DNA of 15,598 nt, from NCBI GenBank assembly GCA_024683255.1, contig JAIKYL010000034.1, forward strand, positions 1-15,598. Direction: 5' to 3'. The stretch is from Bacteroidales bacterium (GTDB lineage: Bacteria; Bacteroidota; Bacteroidia; Bacteroidales; UBA932). Each line of letters begins with the position of its first letter. Positions within the stretch are counted from its first letter, which is position 1. Position numbers and translations under genes: made by a program. This document shows positions 1 through 7,790 of the stretch, in pieces. The notes under the pieces are model-generated. The model ran no database searches, had not been told where the DNA came from, and saw only the letters and a list, made by a program, of their open reading frames with translations.

Positions 1-684
1 ATGCTAATTGTACTGGAAGGCTTGGACGGGGCGGGGAAGTCCACCCAGGTCCGGATGCTCAAGGAATACCTTAAGGAGCGCTGCGGGGAGCTGGAGTATA
101 TCCATTTCCCCCGCTACGATGCCCCCGTGTACGGAGACCTCATCAGCCGATTCCTTCGCGGAGAGTTCGGGGACAATACCCAGGTGCACCCGCAGCTGGT
201 GGCCCTGCTTTTTGCCGAAGACCGGCATGGCGCCGTACCGCAGATGCGGGCCGCGCTGGATGCCGGGAAGCCTGTGCTGCTGGACCGTTATGTGTACTCC
301 AACATCGCCTACCAGTGCGCCAAGCTCAAAGACATTACCCAGCGCAGGAACCTCAGGAACTGGATTTTCCATACGGAATACGGAGACTTCGGCCTGCCGG
401 AACCGGACCTGAACCTTTTCCTGGACGTGCCCATCGGCTTTGTGGAGCAGAGCCTCACCAAGGGCCGGAGCGGCAGTGACAGGGATTATCTGGAAGGCGG
501 TTCCCGGGACATCCATGAGGCCGATATGGCCTTCCAGCGCGCTGTGCGGGATGCGTACCTGCAGGAAGCTGCGCGGGACCCGCATTTCCTCCGTATAGAC
601 TGCAGTGCCCCGGACGGCTCCATGCTGCCTCCGGAGGCCATTTTCAACCTGGTCCGTGAGACCGTAGATCCTTTTTTGGCATAA
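1..684 (+). CDS. tmk: Thymidylate kinase (dTMP kinase)
   Basis: Predicted to phosphorylate dTMP to dTDP with ATP in the cytosol, a required step in dTTP synthesis. The 227-residue product opens with the P-loop GLDGAGKST at residues 7-15. It has the family DR[YH] motif as DRYVYSN at 95-101 and a basic LID-like stretch KGRSGSDRDY at 154-163. It is slightly longer than the roughly 205-215 residues usual for bacterial enzymes. The ATG sits on the first base of the window and leads straight into the first beta strand, so the gene looks complete, but its promoter lies outside. Its TAA overlaps the next gene's ATG by one base (TAATG), which suggests translational coupling. Family assignment is secure from the motifs. 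Confidence 0.95.
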   Translation: MLIVLEGLDGAGKSTQVRMLKEYLKERCGELEYIHFPRYDAPVYGDLISRFLRGEFGDNTQVHPQLVALLFAEDRHGAVPQMRAALDAGKPVLLDRYVYSNIAYQCAKLKDITQRRNLRNWIFHTEYGDFGLPEPDLNLFLDVPIGFVEQSLTKGRSGSDRDYLEGGSRDIHEADMAFQRAVRDAYLQEAARDPHFLRIDCSAPDGSMLPPEAIFNLVRETVDPFLA

Positions 685-1844
685 TGAAGTACAGGAATAT
701 CCGCTTACGCCGGCTGGTGGCCGTGCTCATGGGCATCTTCTTCCTTTGCACCGGGCTCCTGAAACTAATGGACCCCGTGGGAACTACGTTAATTGTCACG
801 GAGTACCTTAAGTTCTTCCACTTGCAGTTCCTGCAGCCTGCCGCCAGGGTTATAGGAATCTTCTTCTCCTTCCTGGAGTGTGCTTTGGGTGTGGCGCTCA
901 TTACGGGCATCGCCCGGAAGGCAACGGCCTGGGCCACCTACGGACTGCTGGCGTTTTTCACGCTAATTACCTTCCTTCTCTGGCGGATCAATCCGGAGAT
1001 GGACTGCGGCTGCTTTGGCGAGGCCTATCATCTTACCCACCTGCAGAGTTTCCTCAAGAATGTGGCCCTGCTCCTGCTGGCCGTATTTTCCTTTACGCCC
1101 ATGCACAATCTGGGCTCTCCCAGACCCCGGCGCCTGGTAGCCGCCTGGATGGGCTGGGCCCTCCTTGTAGCGGCCACCATTTATTGCAACCGCCACATCC
1201 CGCTGGTGGATTTCACCGCTTTCAAGCCGGGTGCAGAGCTCTTTGCTGCACGGGAAGACGGTCCCCTCAACGAATACCGATCGGCCTTTGTCTATGAGAA
1301 AGACGGGAAGCAAAGCACCTTCACGCTGGAGAATCTGCCGGATTCCACCTGGACCTTCGTAAAGGTGGATACCCTTTATCGGGAAACTCCGGCTGCGGAA
1401 ATTCCCATCCTCTCTTTCCGGGATGCCGATGGCGTCTATCAGGACGAACTTGCCGTGCAGGGCAAGGTGGTGGTTTTCTCCGTCTATGACCCTTCCAAGG
1501 CTCCTTGGGAGAAGATCCGGGAGCGTTACCAGGCCGTTCAGGCCGCAGGCGCCCGTCCGCTCCTGCTGGCCACGGCTACAGCAGAAGAAATGGCCGCTCA
1601 GGACCTTCCAGTTTATTTTGCAGATTACAAGACGCTCATTACCATGAACCGGGACAACGGCGGCGCCACCTATTTTGACAGGGGAGAGCTCGTTGCCAAA
1701 TGGGGTGTAAGGGATTTCCCCAAAGACCTGGTCGAAGACCTGGCGGCAGACCCGGTGGACCTCTCTACCCATGTGTCTGTCAAGAAGCGGATCCAGGCCC
1801 AGGGCTTCTGCCTCATCCTGGGAGCAGTCTTAATTCTGCTATAG
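684..1844 (+). CDS. BT_3928-family DoxX/MauE-like membrane protein
   Basis: A 386-residue inner-membrane protein of unknown exact role. The N-terminal third has about five hydrophobic segments (near residues 10-27, 57-78, 83-101, 120-138 and 150-168). It resembles the DoxX/MauE superfamily, including the MauE-like DCGCFG motif at 107-112. Residues from about 175 to 365 form a soluble region that reads like a thioredoxin-fold relative (strand KVVVFSVYD at 261-269, later TYFDRGELVAKWGV at 329-342). It lacks a CxxC active site. A last hydrophobic stretch lies at 371-386, so the soluble part is held at both ends. Family placement is from recalled Bacteroidales proteins with this layout. A redox or quinone-linked role is only inferred from DoxX/MauE relatives. 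It starts on the tmk stop codon and is probably co-transcribed with tmk. Confidence 0.8.
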   Translation: MKYRNIRLRRLVAVLMGIFFLCTGLLKLMDPVGTTLIVTEYLKFFHLQFLQPAARVIGIFFSFLECALGVALITGIARKATAWATYGLLAFFTLITFLLWRINPEMDCGCFGEAYHLTHLQSFLKNVALLLLAVFSFTPMHNLGSPRPRRLVAAWMGWALLVAATIYCNRHIPLVDFTAFKPGAELFAAREDGPLNEYRSAFVYEKDGKQSTFTLENLPDSTWTFVKVDTLYRETPAAEIPILSFRDADGVYQDELAVQGKVVVFSVYDPSKAPWEKIRERYQAVQAAGARPLLLATATAEEMAAQDLPVYFADYKTLITMNRDNGGATYFDRGELVAKWGVRDFPKDLVEDLAADPVDLSTHVSVKKRIQAQGFCLILGAVLILL

Positions 1845-1846
1845 CA

Positions 1847-1878
1847 TTTGTATATTAAAATATTATTGCGTATCTTTG
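1847..1878 (+). promoter_or_regulatory. Bacteroidota-type promoter for rimP-nusA-infB
   Basis: TTTG at 1847-1850, a 20-base spacer and TATCTTTG at 1871-1878 match the known Bacteroidota primary-sigma consensus (TTTG at -33, TAnnTTTG at -7, spacing about 19-21). It lies right after the upstream stop codon at 1842-1844 in locally AT-rich sequence. A start a few bases downstream, around 1882-1887, would give a leader of roughly 45-50 bases before rimP. No experimental start site is visible. Confidence 0.75.
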
Positions 1879-1890
1879 CGCCCGTGAATG

Positions 1891-1921
1891 AGATAGAGGA
1901 CGACGGTCCCCTATCTTTTTT
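1891..1921 (+). terminator. Terminator-like hairpin in rimP leader (attenuator candidate)
   Basis: The arms AGATAGAGGAC (1891-1901) and GTCCCCTATCT (1906-1916) form an 11-position stem with one A-C mismatch at 1897/1910. The loop is GACG and a run of six T ends at 1921. This is the form of an intrinsic terminator. It lies downstream of the promoter at 1847-1878, within a few bases of the expected transcript start, so it cannot serve only the upstream gene. It may attenuate the operon or protect the 5' end of the message; the structure is seen, the role is inferred. Confidence 0.6.
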
Positions 1922-1931
1922 ATTAGGAATT

Positions 1932-2342
1932 ATGAATAAGGAACAAATCATCAATGCCGTGGAAACGGCTGTGAAAGAGCGGGGTTGCTTCCTGGTAGAA
2001 GTAACTGTGTCCAAGGAAAATGACATTGAGATTGTCATTGAGAAAGAAGAAGGCGTGGTGGACTGGGAAGACTGTGCCGCCATCGACCATGTCATGCATG
2101 AGGCCTTCAACCAGGACGAGGAAGACTACGCCCTTACGGTTTCATCGGCCGGACTGGACCGTCCGTTCAAAGTGATGAAACAGTTCCAGAAGGCCCTGGG
2201 CTCCAAGGTGGATGTGTGGCTGAAAGGCGGAAAGAAGGTGAAAGGCGTCCTGGACGCCGCCACGGAGGAATCCATTGTGGTGGACGGTACCACCCTGCCG
2301 ATGGAGAGCATCAATTCGGTAAGGCCCCTCATTGATTTTTAA
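1932..2342 (+). CDS. rimP: Ribosome maturation factor RimP
   Basis: A 136-residue protein predicted to assist maturation of the 30S ribosomal subunit. The most diagnostic stretch is VSSAGLDRPF at residues 70-79, the conserved end of the RimP N-terminal domain. A small beta-rich C-terminal domain follows (VDVWLKGGKKVKGVL at 93-107). I chose the ATG at 1932 because MNKEQI begins the first family helix and AGGA lies at 1925-1928. An in-frame TTG at 1848 would add 28 unrelated residues and would start upstream of the predicted transcript start. The length is near the lower end of the family, consistent with Bacteroidota versions. It is first in the conserved rimP-nusA-infB cluster, 17 bases before nusA. 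Confidence 0.92.
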   Translation: MNKEQIINAVETAVKERGCFLVEVTVSKENDIEIVIEKEEGVVDWEDCAAIDHVMHEAFNQDEEDYALTVSSAGLDRPFKVMKQFQKALGSKVDVWLKGGKKVKGVLDAATEESIVVDGTTLPMESINSVRPLIDF

Positions 2343-2359
2343 AATAAACAATATAACCA

Positions 2360-3628
2360 ATGGCTAAAGAAAAAGAGAAAGAAGTAACCCTGATTGACGC
2401 ATTCAAGGACTTCAAGGAAGAGAAGAGCATCGACCGCCCGGTGATGCTCGGCGTGCTCAAGGACGTGTTCCTCACCCAGCTCGCCAAGACTTACGGCAGT
2501 GCAGACAATTTCGACGTTATCATCAACGTGGACAAGGGAGACTGCGAAATCTACCAGAACTTCGAAGTGGTGGAAGAAGTGGAAGACCCTGTGACCCAGA
2601 TTACCGTAGATGAGATCAAGGCCGAGACCGGTGACGACGACTATGAGATCGGCGACACCTTCGCCCGCAAACTTTCCCTCTCCTCCTTCGGCCGCCGCGG
2701 CATCCTGAACATCCGTCAGAATCTGCAGGGTCGTATCATGGACATCGAGAAGGCCAACGTGTACAAGAAGTACTCGGAGCGCGTGGGTGAGATCTTCACC
2801 GGCGAAGTGTACCAGACCTGGAAGAACGAGGTGCTCATCCTGGACGAGGACGGCAATGAACTCCGCATGCCCAAGAGCGAGCAGATCCCCGGCGAGCGCT
2901 TCAAGAAGAGCGACTCCGTACGCGCCATCATCAAGAGCGTGGAGATGAAGAACAACACCACGCCTTACATCGTCCTTTCCCGTACCACGGACAGCTTCCT
3001 GGAGAAGCTCTTCGAGATGGAGGTGCCGGAAATCTACGACGGCCTCATCACCGTGAAGAAGGTGGTGCGCATCCCCGGTGAGCGCGCCAAGGTGGCCGTG
3101 GAATCCTATGACGACAGAATCGACCCCATCGGCGCCTGCATCGGCGTCAAGGGTTCCCGCATCATGGGTATCGTCCGCGAGCTCCGCAACGAGAATATCG
3201 ACGTAATCCAGTGGACCACCAACCCGCAGCTCATGATCACCCGTGCGCTGAATCCGGCCCATATTTCCCGTATCGACCTGGGCGAAGGCCCCGAGGACAA
3301 GATCAAGGTGTACATGCAGGCCGAGGAAGTGAAGAAGGGTATCGGCAAGGGCGGCGTGAACATCAAGCTGGCCGGCATGCTGGTGGGCCGTGAGATCGAG
3401 GTCTGGAGGGAACTCCCGCAGAACGAGGAAGAGGAGGACGACGTGCTGCTGAGCGAATTCGCCGATGTTATCGATCCTTGGGTGATCGAACGCCTGCAGG
3501 CCATCGGCTGCGACACCGCCCGCAGCGTCATGGCCCTCGCACCCGCCGACATCGCTTCCCGGGCCGACCTGGAAGACGAGACCGTGGACGAGGTGCTCCG
3601 CATCCTGCGCGAGGAATTTGAAGACTAA
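2360..3628 (+). CDS. nusA: Transcription termination/antitermination factor NusA
   Basis: A 422-residue RNA polymerase-associated factor that affects pausing, intrinsic termination and antitermination. Domain order is typical: N-terminal RNAP-binding domain (about 1-135), S1 RNA-binding domain (about 139-208, beginning [13 protein letters not shown]), KH1 with the loop IGVKGSR at 261-267, and KH2 with GIGKGGVN at 327-334. An acidic linker NEEEEDD (355-361) leads to a helix-hairpin-helix-like tail to residue 422. There is one such tail domain, not the two acidic repeats of E. coli NusA. The start is A-rich with no Shine-Dalgarno sequence, common in this phylum. It lies 26 bases upstream of infB. 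If the leader hairpin at 1891-1921 is an attenuator, NusA is a natural candidate to act on it, as it regulates its own operon in E. coli; that is inference. Confidence 0.96.
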   Translation: MAKEKEKEVTLIDAFKDFKEEKSIDRPVMLGVLKDVFLTQLAKTYGSADNFDVIINVDKGDCEIYQNFEVVEEVEDPVTQITVDEIKAETGDDDYEIGDTFARKLSLSSFGRRGILNIRQNLQGRIMDIEKANVYKKYSERVGEIFTGEVYQTWKNEVLILDEDGNELRMPKSEQIPGERFKKSDSVRAIIKSVEMKNNTTPYIVLSRTTDSFLEKLFEMEVPEIYDGLITVKKVVRIPGERAKVAVESYDDRIDPIGACIGVKGSRIMGIVRELRNENIDVIQWTTNPQLMITRALNPAHISRIDLGEGPEDKIKVYMQAEEVKKGIGKGGVNIKLAGMLVGREIEVWRELPQNEEEEDDVLLSEFADVIDPWVIERLQAIGCDTARSVMALAPADIASRADLEDETVDEVLRILREEFED

Positions 3629-3654
3629 TCAATAGCAAAAAAAGGGGTTTATAT

Positions 3655-6339
3655 ATGGCAGAAATAAGACTATCGAAACTGATCAAACAATTCAACATCG
3701 GGCTGGACACCCTGGTGGACTTCCTGAATTCCAAGGGCGCCGGTATTGAAGACGCCAATCCGAACATGAAGATTTCGGACGAGTTCCTTCCGGAGCTTCA
3801 CAAGAAGTTCGGAAAGGACCTGGAACTCAAGGAAGCCGCAGAGAAGGTGGACGTGAAGCTCACGGAGATCCTGGACAAGGCCGCCAAGAAGCCGGAGGCC
3901 GATGAGGACGAGTATGAGCCGGAACGGGTGACTGTGATCAAGAGCAACAACCTGTCCCGCAAGCCCATCCCGGAGCCTGTCCCGGAACCGGAACCGGAAT
4001 CCGAGCCGGTTATCGAGCCCGAGCCGGAACCGGAGCCCGAACCGGAACCGATTGTGGAACCCGAACCCGAGCCGGAACCTGTTCCCGAGCCCGTTGTGGA
4101 AGTAGAGCCCGAAGATGAACCTGAAGAAGAGCCCGAAGAAGCTCCCGCAGTGGAGGAAACCCCCGCACCGACCCCGGCGGAGGAAAGCAAGGCTCCCTTC
4201 AAGGTGGTGGGCAAGATAGACCTCACCCAGTTCGACCCCAAGAAGAGCAAGAAACGCGAACGCATCAAGAGCAGCGGTTCCCAGAAGGTGGACGTAACCA
4301 AGGTGCAGGCGGAGAAGGCTCCCAAGAAAAATGCCGACAAGAAGGCCGGAGCCGCTGCGCAGCAGCAGGGAAAGGGCCGCAAGAAGGGCGACCGCTTCAA
4401 GCCTGCCATGACGGAGGCCGAGCAGGAGGAGATGCAGAAGGAAATCCAGAAGCAGGTGAAGGAAACCTACGCCAGGATGAACGAAAGCACCAAGAGCAAC
4501 TTCGGCGCCAAGCACCGCAAGGAGAAGCGCGAGATTGCCGCCATCCGCAGCCAGGAGGAGATGGAAGCCGCCGCCGCGGAGAACAAGGTGCTCAAGGTCA
4601 CCGAATTCGTGACGGTGAACGATCTGGCCACCCTTATGAACAATACGCCGGTGGTAAAGGTTATCGGCGCCTGCATGTCCCTGGGCATGATGGTGTCCAT
4701 CAACCAGCGCCTGGATGCCGAAACCCTGGTCCTGGTGGCCGAGGAGTTCGGCTATAAGGTGGAATTTGTGACCGCCGAGCTTAGCGAGGAGATCGCCCAG
4801 CAGGAGCCCGACCGGGAAGAAGACCTGGTAGAGCGTCCTCCGGTGATCACCGTGATGGGCCATGTGGACCACGGTAAGACCTCCCTGTTGGACAACATCC
4901 GCAATTCCAACGTGATTGCCGGTGAGGCCGGTGGCATTACCCAGCATATCGGCGCGTACAGCGTAACGCTGGACAGTGGCAGGCACATCACCTTCCTGGA
5001 TACCCCGGGTCACGAGGCCTTCACCGCCATGCGTGCCCGCGGTGCCCAGATGACGGACCTTGCCATCATTATCGTTGCGGCCGATGACGCCGTGATGCCC
5101 CAGACCAAGGAAGCCATCGCCCACGCACAGGCCGCCGGCGTTCCCATGGTCTTCGCCATCAACAAGATTGATAAGCCGGGTGCCAATCCGGACACTATCC
5201 GCCGTCAGCTCAGTGAGATGAACATCCTGGTGGAAGACTGGGGCGGCAAGTACCAGTGCCAGGAAATATCGGCCAAGAAGGGTATCAACGTGGACAAGCT
5301 CCTGGAGAAGGTGCTCTTTGAGACAGACCTCCTGGAACTGAAGGCCAATCCCAACAAGGTGGGAAGCGGCGCCGTAATTGAGAGCTCCCTGGACAAGGGC
5401 CGCGGCTACCTGGCCACGGTACTGGTGCAGGACGGTACGGTGAATGTGGGTGACGTGATCATTTCCGGCAGTTTCTACGGACGCGTGAAGGCCATGTACA
5501 ACGAGCGCGGACAGAAGGTGGAGAGCGCAGGCCCGTCCACCCCGGTGTCCCTGCTGGGCCTCAACGGTGCCCCCGCCGCCGGTGAGAAGTTCAACATCAT
5601 GGCCGATGAAAGGGAAGCCAAATCCATCGCCCAGCGCCGTGAGCAGCTCATCCGCATCCAGGGCATCAAGACGCAGAAGCACCTTACCCTGGAAGAGATC
5701 GGCCGCCGCATAGCCATCGGCAACTTCAAGGAACTGAACGTGATTGTGAAGGGCGACGTGGACGGCTCCGTGGAAGCCCTGTCGGATTCCCTCATCAAGC
5801 TTTCCACCGAGGAAGTACGCGTGAACGTGATCCACAAGGCCGTGGGTGCCATCTCCGAGAGCGATGTCCTGCTGGCCGAAGCCTCGGATGCCGTGATCAT
5901 CGGCTTCCAGGTGCGTCCTTCCGTGGATGCCCGCCGCAGTGCGGAGAAGGAAGGCATCGAAATCCGTCTCTACTCCGTGATTTACGACTGTATCAACGAG
6001 GTGAAGGAAGGTATCGAGGGTATGCTGGAACCGGAGAAGAAGGAAGAAGTCACCGCCACCGCGGAGGTGAAGCAGACCTTCAAGATTTCCAAGGTTGGTA
6101 CCATCGCGGGCTGCCTGGTGAAGGAAGGAAAGCTGGTGAACAAGGCCGATGTACGTCTTATCCGCGACGGCATCGTGGTCTACACGGGCTCCCTCTCCTC
6201 CCTGCAGCGCGGCAAGGACAACGCCAAGGAAGTGCCTGCGGGCATGGAATGCGGCTGCGGTCTGGACAAATACAACGACATCCACCCCGGCGACATCATC
6301 GAGGCGTTCCAGATTACGGAAATCAAGCGGAGTCTATAA
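3655..6339 (+). CDS. infB: Translation initiation factor IF-2
   Basis: An 894-residue GTPase that brings initiator fMet-tRNA to the 30S subunit and promotes 50S joining. A first IF2_N-like helical domain covers about residues 1-75. A charged linker follows, with a Glu-Pro-rich block at 103-178 and a Lys-rich part after it. A second IF2_N-like domain is near 310-380. The G domain has G1 GHVDHGKT at 402-409, G2 [10 protein letters not shown] at 426-435, G3 DTPGH at 449-453, G4 NKID at 503-506 and G5 SAKKG at 539-543. Domains II, III and the fMet-tRNA-binding C-terminal domain follow to the end, all in one intact frame. The stop at 6337-6339 overlaps the 3' end of the convergent wbqC-like gene by six bases. 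Assignment is certain from the G motifs and the neighbours. Confidence 0.98.
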   Translation: MAEIRLSKLIKQFNIGLDTLVDFLNSKGAGIEDANPNMKISDEFLPELHKKFGKDLELKEAAEKVDVKLTEILDKAAKKPEADEDEYEPERVTVIKSNNLSRKPIPEPVPEPEPESEPVIEPEPEPEPEPEPIVEPEPEPEPVPEPVVEVEPEDEPEEEPEEAPAVEETPAPTPAEESKAPFKVVGKIDLTQFDPKKSKKRERIKSSGSQKVDVTKVQAEKAPKKNADKKAGAAAQQQGKGRKKGDRFKPAMTEAEQEEMQKEIQKQVKETYARMNESTKSNFGAKHRKEKREIAAIRSQEEMEAAAAENKVLKVTEFVTVNDLATLMNNTPVVKVIGACMSLGMMVSINQRLDAETLVLVAEEFGYKVEFVTAELSEEIAQQEPDREEDLVERPPVITVMGHVDHGKTSLLDNIRNSNVIAGEAGGITQHIGAYSVTLDSGRHITFLDTPGHEAFTAMRARGAQMTDLAIIIVAADDAVMPQTKEAIAHAQAAGVPMVFAINKIDKPGANPDTIRRQLSEMNILVEDWGGKYQCQEISAKKGINVDKLLEKVLFETDLLELKANPNKVGSGAVIESSLDKGRGYLATVLVQDGTVNVGDVIISGSFYGRVKAMYNERGQKVESAGPSTPVSLLGLNGAPAAGEKFNIMADEREAKSIAQRREQLIRIQGIKTQKHLTLEEIGRRIAIGNFKELNVIVKGDVDGSVEALSDSLIKLSTEEVRVNVIHKAVGAISESDVLLAEASDAVIIGFQVRPSVDARRSAEKEGIEIRLYSVIYDCINEVKEGIEGMLEPEKKEEVTATAEVKQTFKISKVGTIAGCLVKEGKLVNKADVRLIRDGIVVYTGSLSSLQRGKDNAKEVPAGMECGCGLDKYNDIHPGDIIEAFQITEIKRSL
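3961..4188 (+). repeat. Glu-Pro dipeptide repeat region in infB
   Basis: Residues 103-178 of IF-2 are largely alternating Glu and Pro with occasional Val, Ile, Ser and Asp. The DNA repeats a GAR-CCN pattern imperfectly, with mixed synonymous codons, so it is a degenerate hexanucleotide tandem repeat. It lies in the species-variable linker of IF-2, where low-complexity charged sequence is common. The length may differ between strains. Confidence 0.8.
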
Positions 6340-6978
6340 GGACTTCAACCACAGTATGCTGTCTGGGCCTTCATTGAAAAGGAGGTCCAGACAGCTTAGT
6401 TTTGGGGTGAAGCCGCCCATGCGGTCCCGGAATACCTGGTAATAGGGTTTGTCCAGGCCCAGATGGGAGAGAACCGTATCAGGACGTTTGGGATGGATGG
6501 AGAAGCGGTAGTCATCGGCCACGGTGTCCGGGGCGGCAAAATCCTTTGTAGGGGTTAGGGTGCAGGCGATACCGGTCTTTTCCATGCACCAGCGGATGAG
6601 GGAGAGGTTCAAGTCCCACAGCTTTTCAGGCTGCGCTTCCAGCAGCGGGAAGAGCGAATCCCTATAGTATTCATAATAGGCAGCCGTCTCGTAGGCGGTG
6701 TCCAGGGCCCGCTCCGTGCGAAGGATCCAGGGGGTGGAATAATCTACCTTTACCTGTGTGATGGCCATATCGGCCTCATGTACAACGGGCACCTGCAGCA
6801 TTTGGGGACCGTCTCCGGCAAGGATGTAGCAGCGGTTACGGTAACTCTGTTTCTGGTAGTTCTCACAGGCCTCCAGCTGCACTGCAGACGGCAAAACCCT
6901 GTCGGCGGACAGGGTCATATCGCGTGCGGAGAGGGCCAGCCAGCTCACAGGCGGAAAATATGCGGTGGAGAGCAGCAC
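6334..6978 (-). CDS. WbqC-family protein
   Basis: A 214-residue soluble protein resembling the WbqC-like family, whose members often lie near polysaccharide or envelope genes but whose reaction is not established. The match rests on the opening [12 protein letters not shown] (residues 2-13), [14 protein letters not shown] at 39-52 and [19 protein letters not shown] at 78-96, all typical of the family. The first codon is GTG (6976-6978), one base after the lpxA stop; no earlier start exists in this frame before a stop. Coupling to lpxA is therefore likely, and it is last in the gpmI-lpx run. Its final codons carry the hairpin that probably terminates the opposing infB operon, and its stop overlaps the infB end. 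Function beyond family is unknown. Confidence 0.82.
   Translation of the reverse strand: MLLSTAYFPPVSWLALSARDMTLSADRVLPSAVQLEACENYQKQSYRNRCYILAGDGPQMLQVPVVHEADMAITQVKVDYSTPWILRTERALDTAYETAAYYEYYRDSLFPLLEAQPEKLWDLNLSLIRWCMEKTGIACTLTPTKDFAAPDTVADDYRFSIHPKRPDTVLSHLGLDKPYYQVFRDRMGGFTPKLSCLDLLFNEGPDSILWLKSL
6358..6402 (+). terminator. Rho-independent-type terminator after infB, inside wbqC-like CDS
   Basis: Perfect 9-base arms GCTGTCTGG (6358-6366) and CCAGACAGC (6387-6395) are extended inward by six more pairs including two G-U. This gives a 15-pair stem with the 8-base loop ATTGAAAA (6373-6380). The plus-strand tail TTAGTTTTGG is moderately T-rich; the minus-strand tail is not, so plus-strand termination is favoured. 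It starts 19 bases after the infB stop and lies wholly within the last codons of the convergent minus-strand gene. Confidence 0.6.
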
Positions 6979-6979
6979 C

Positions 6980-7780
6980 TTATCGGCGGTTTTCCCGGGG
7001 TTTGGGGATAATCCCGCGCTGGGAATTCCGGATGAAGTCCACGATGGTGCTCCGGATTTCCGTAGCCGGGAAGGTGGCCTCGATGTAATCCAATGCCTGC
7101 GTGGTGTTGCGGCCGGAGAAGTAGATGATCTCGTAAATATCCTTGATCTCGTTCACCTGCTCTTCCGTGAAACCGCGGCGGAGCAGACCAACCCGGTTCA
7201 CGCCCTCGAAGGATACGGGCTCCCTGCCGGCCAGCGAGAACGGCGGGACATCCTTTGAAAGCCTGCTGTAGGCAGCCAGGAAGGCATGTGTCCCAATGCG
7301 GCAGAACTGATGGGAACCGGCATTGGCGGCCATTACGGCCCAGTCTCCCAGTTCGGTTTCCCCGGCCATGCCGGAATAGCTTACAATAATGCAGTGCCGG
7401 CCGACGTTGCAGTCGTGGGCAATGTGTGCATAGGACATAATAAGGGTGTCGCTCCCGATGCGGGTAACGCCCTTGCCGCTGGCCTTGGTGCCGCGGTTGA
7501 TGGTGGCGCATTCGCGGATGTTCACGCGGTCGCCGATCTCTACCCAGGATTCCTCACCCTCGTATTTCAGATCCTGCGGAATGCCGCCCACCACGGCGCC
7601 GGGGAAAACGCAGCAGTCCTTTCCCATTTTCACATGGCTCAGGATGGTGGCCCCGTTGTAAATCCGGCAGCCGTCACCAATTTCCACATTGGCGTCGATG
7701 AAGGCGAAAGGTCCCACCTCCACATTGTCACCAAGTTTGGCGTCCGGGCTTACGCAGGCCATAGGATGGATTCTGTTCAT
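6980..7780 (-). CDS. lpxA: UDP-N-acetylglucosamine acyltransferase LpxA
   Basis: Predicted to transfer a 3-hydroxyacyl chain from acyl carrier protein to the 3-OH of UDP-GlcNAc, the first step of lipid A synthesis, in the cytosol. The 266-residue protein has a left-handed beta-helix of hexapeptide repeats over about residues 5-185. The likely catalytic histidine is H122 in AHIAHDCNVG, GIPQD is at 66-70, and HQFCRIG at 157-163. A helical C-terminal domain ends the protein. I start at the ATG whose product begins MNRIHP; the frame runs 35 codons further upstream, but that part overlaps lpxC and reads as Pro/Ser-rich shadow sequence. It lies 10 bases after the lpxC stop. In the position that measures acyl length in E. 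coli (Gly-173) this protein has Ala (LAAYS, 168-172). Confidence 0.93.
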   Translation of the reverse strand: MNRIHPMACVSPDAKLGDNVEVGPFAFIDANVEIGDGCRIYNGATILSHVKMGKDCCVFPGAVVGGIPQDLKYEGEESWVEIGDRVNIRECATINRGTKASGKGVTRIGSDTLIMSYAHIAHDCNVGRHCIIVSYSGMAGETELGDWAVMAANAGSHQFCRIGTHAFLAAYSRLSKDVPPFSLAGREPVSFEGVNRVGLLRRGFTEEQVNEIKDIYEIIYFSGRNTTQALDYIEATFPATEIRSTIVDFIRNSQRGIIPKPRENRR

Positions 7781-7790
7781 AGCGTAACTC

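Noticed and set aside
1848..1931. TTG-initiated extension of RimP
   Set aside because: It overlaps the promoter and the leader hairpin and adds residues absent from the family.
2339..3262. 307-codon open frame antisense to nusA
   Set aside because: Low-complexity shadow of nusA with no family features.
3961..4188. CRISPR-like or phage repeat array in infB
   Set aside because: The repeats are continuous coding Glu-Pro hexamers without spacers and lie in the known variable linker of IF-2.
3670..6285. 871-codon open frame antisense to infB
   Set aside because: It mirrors a highly biased GC-rich gene; the product is His/Leu/Gly-rich with no recognisable domain, while infB carries all the G motifs.
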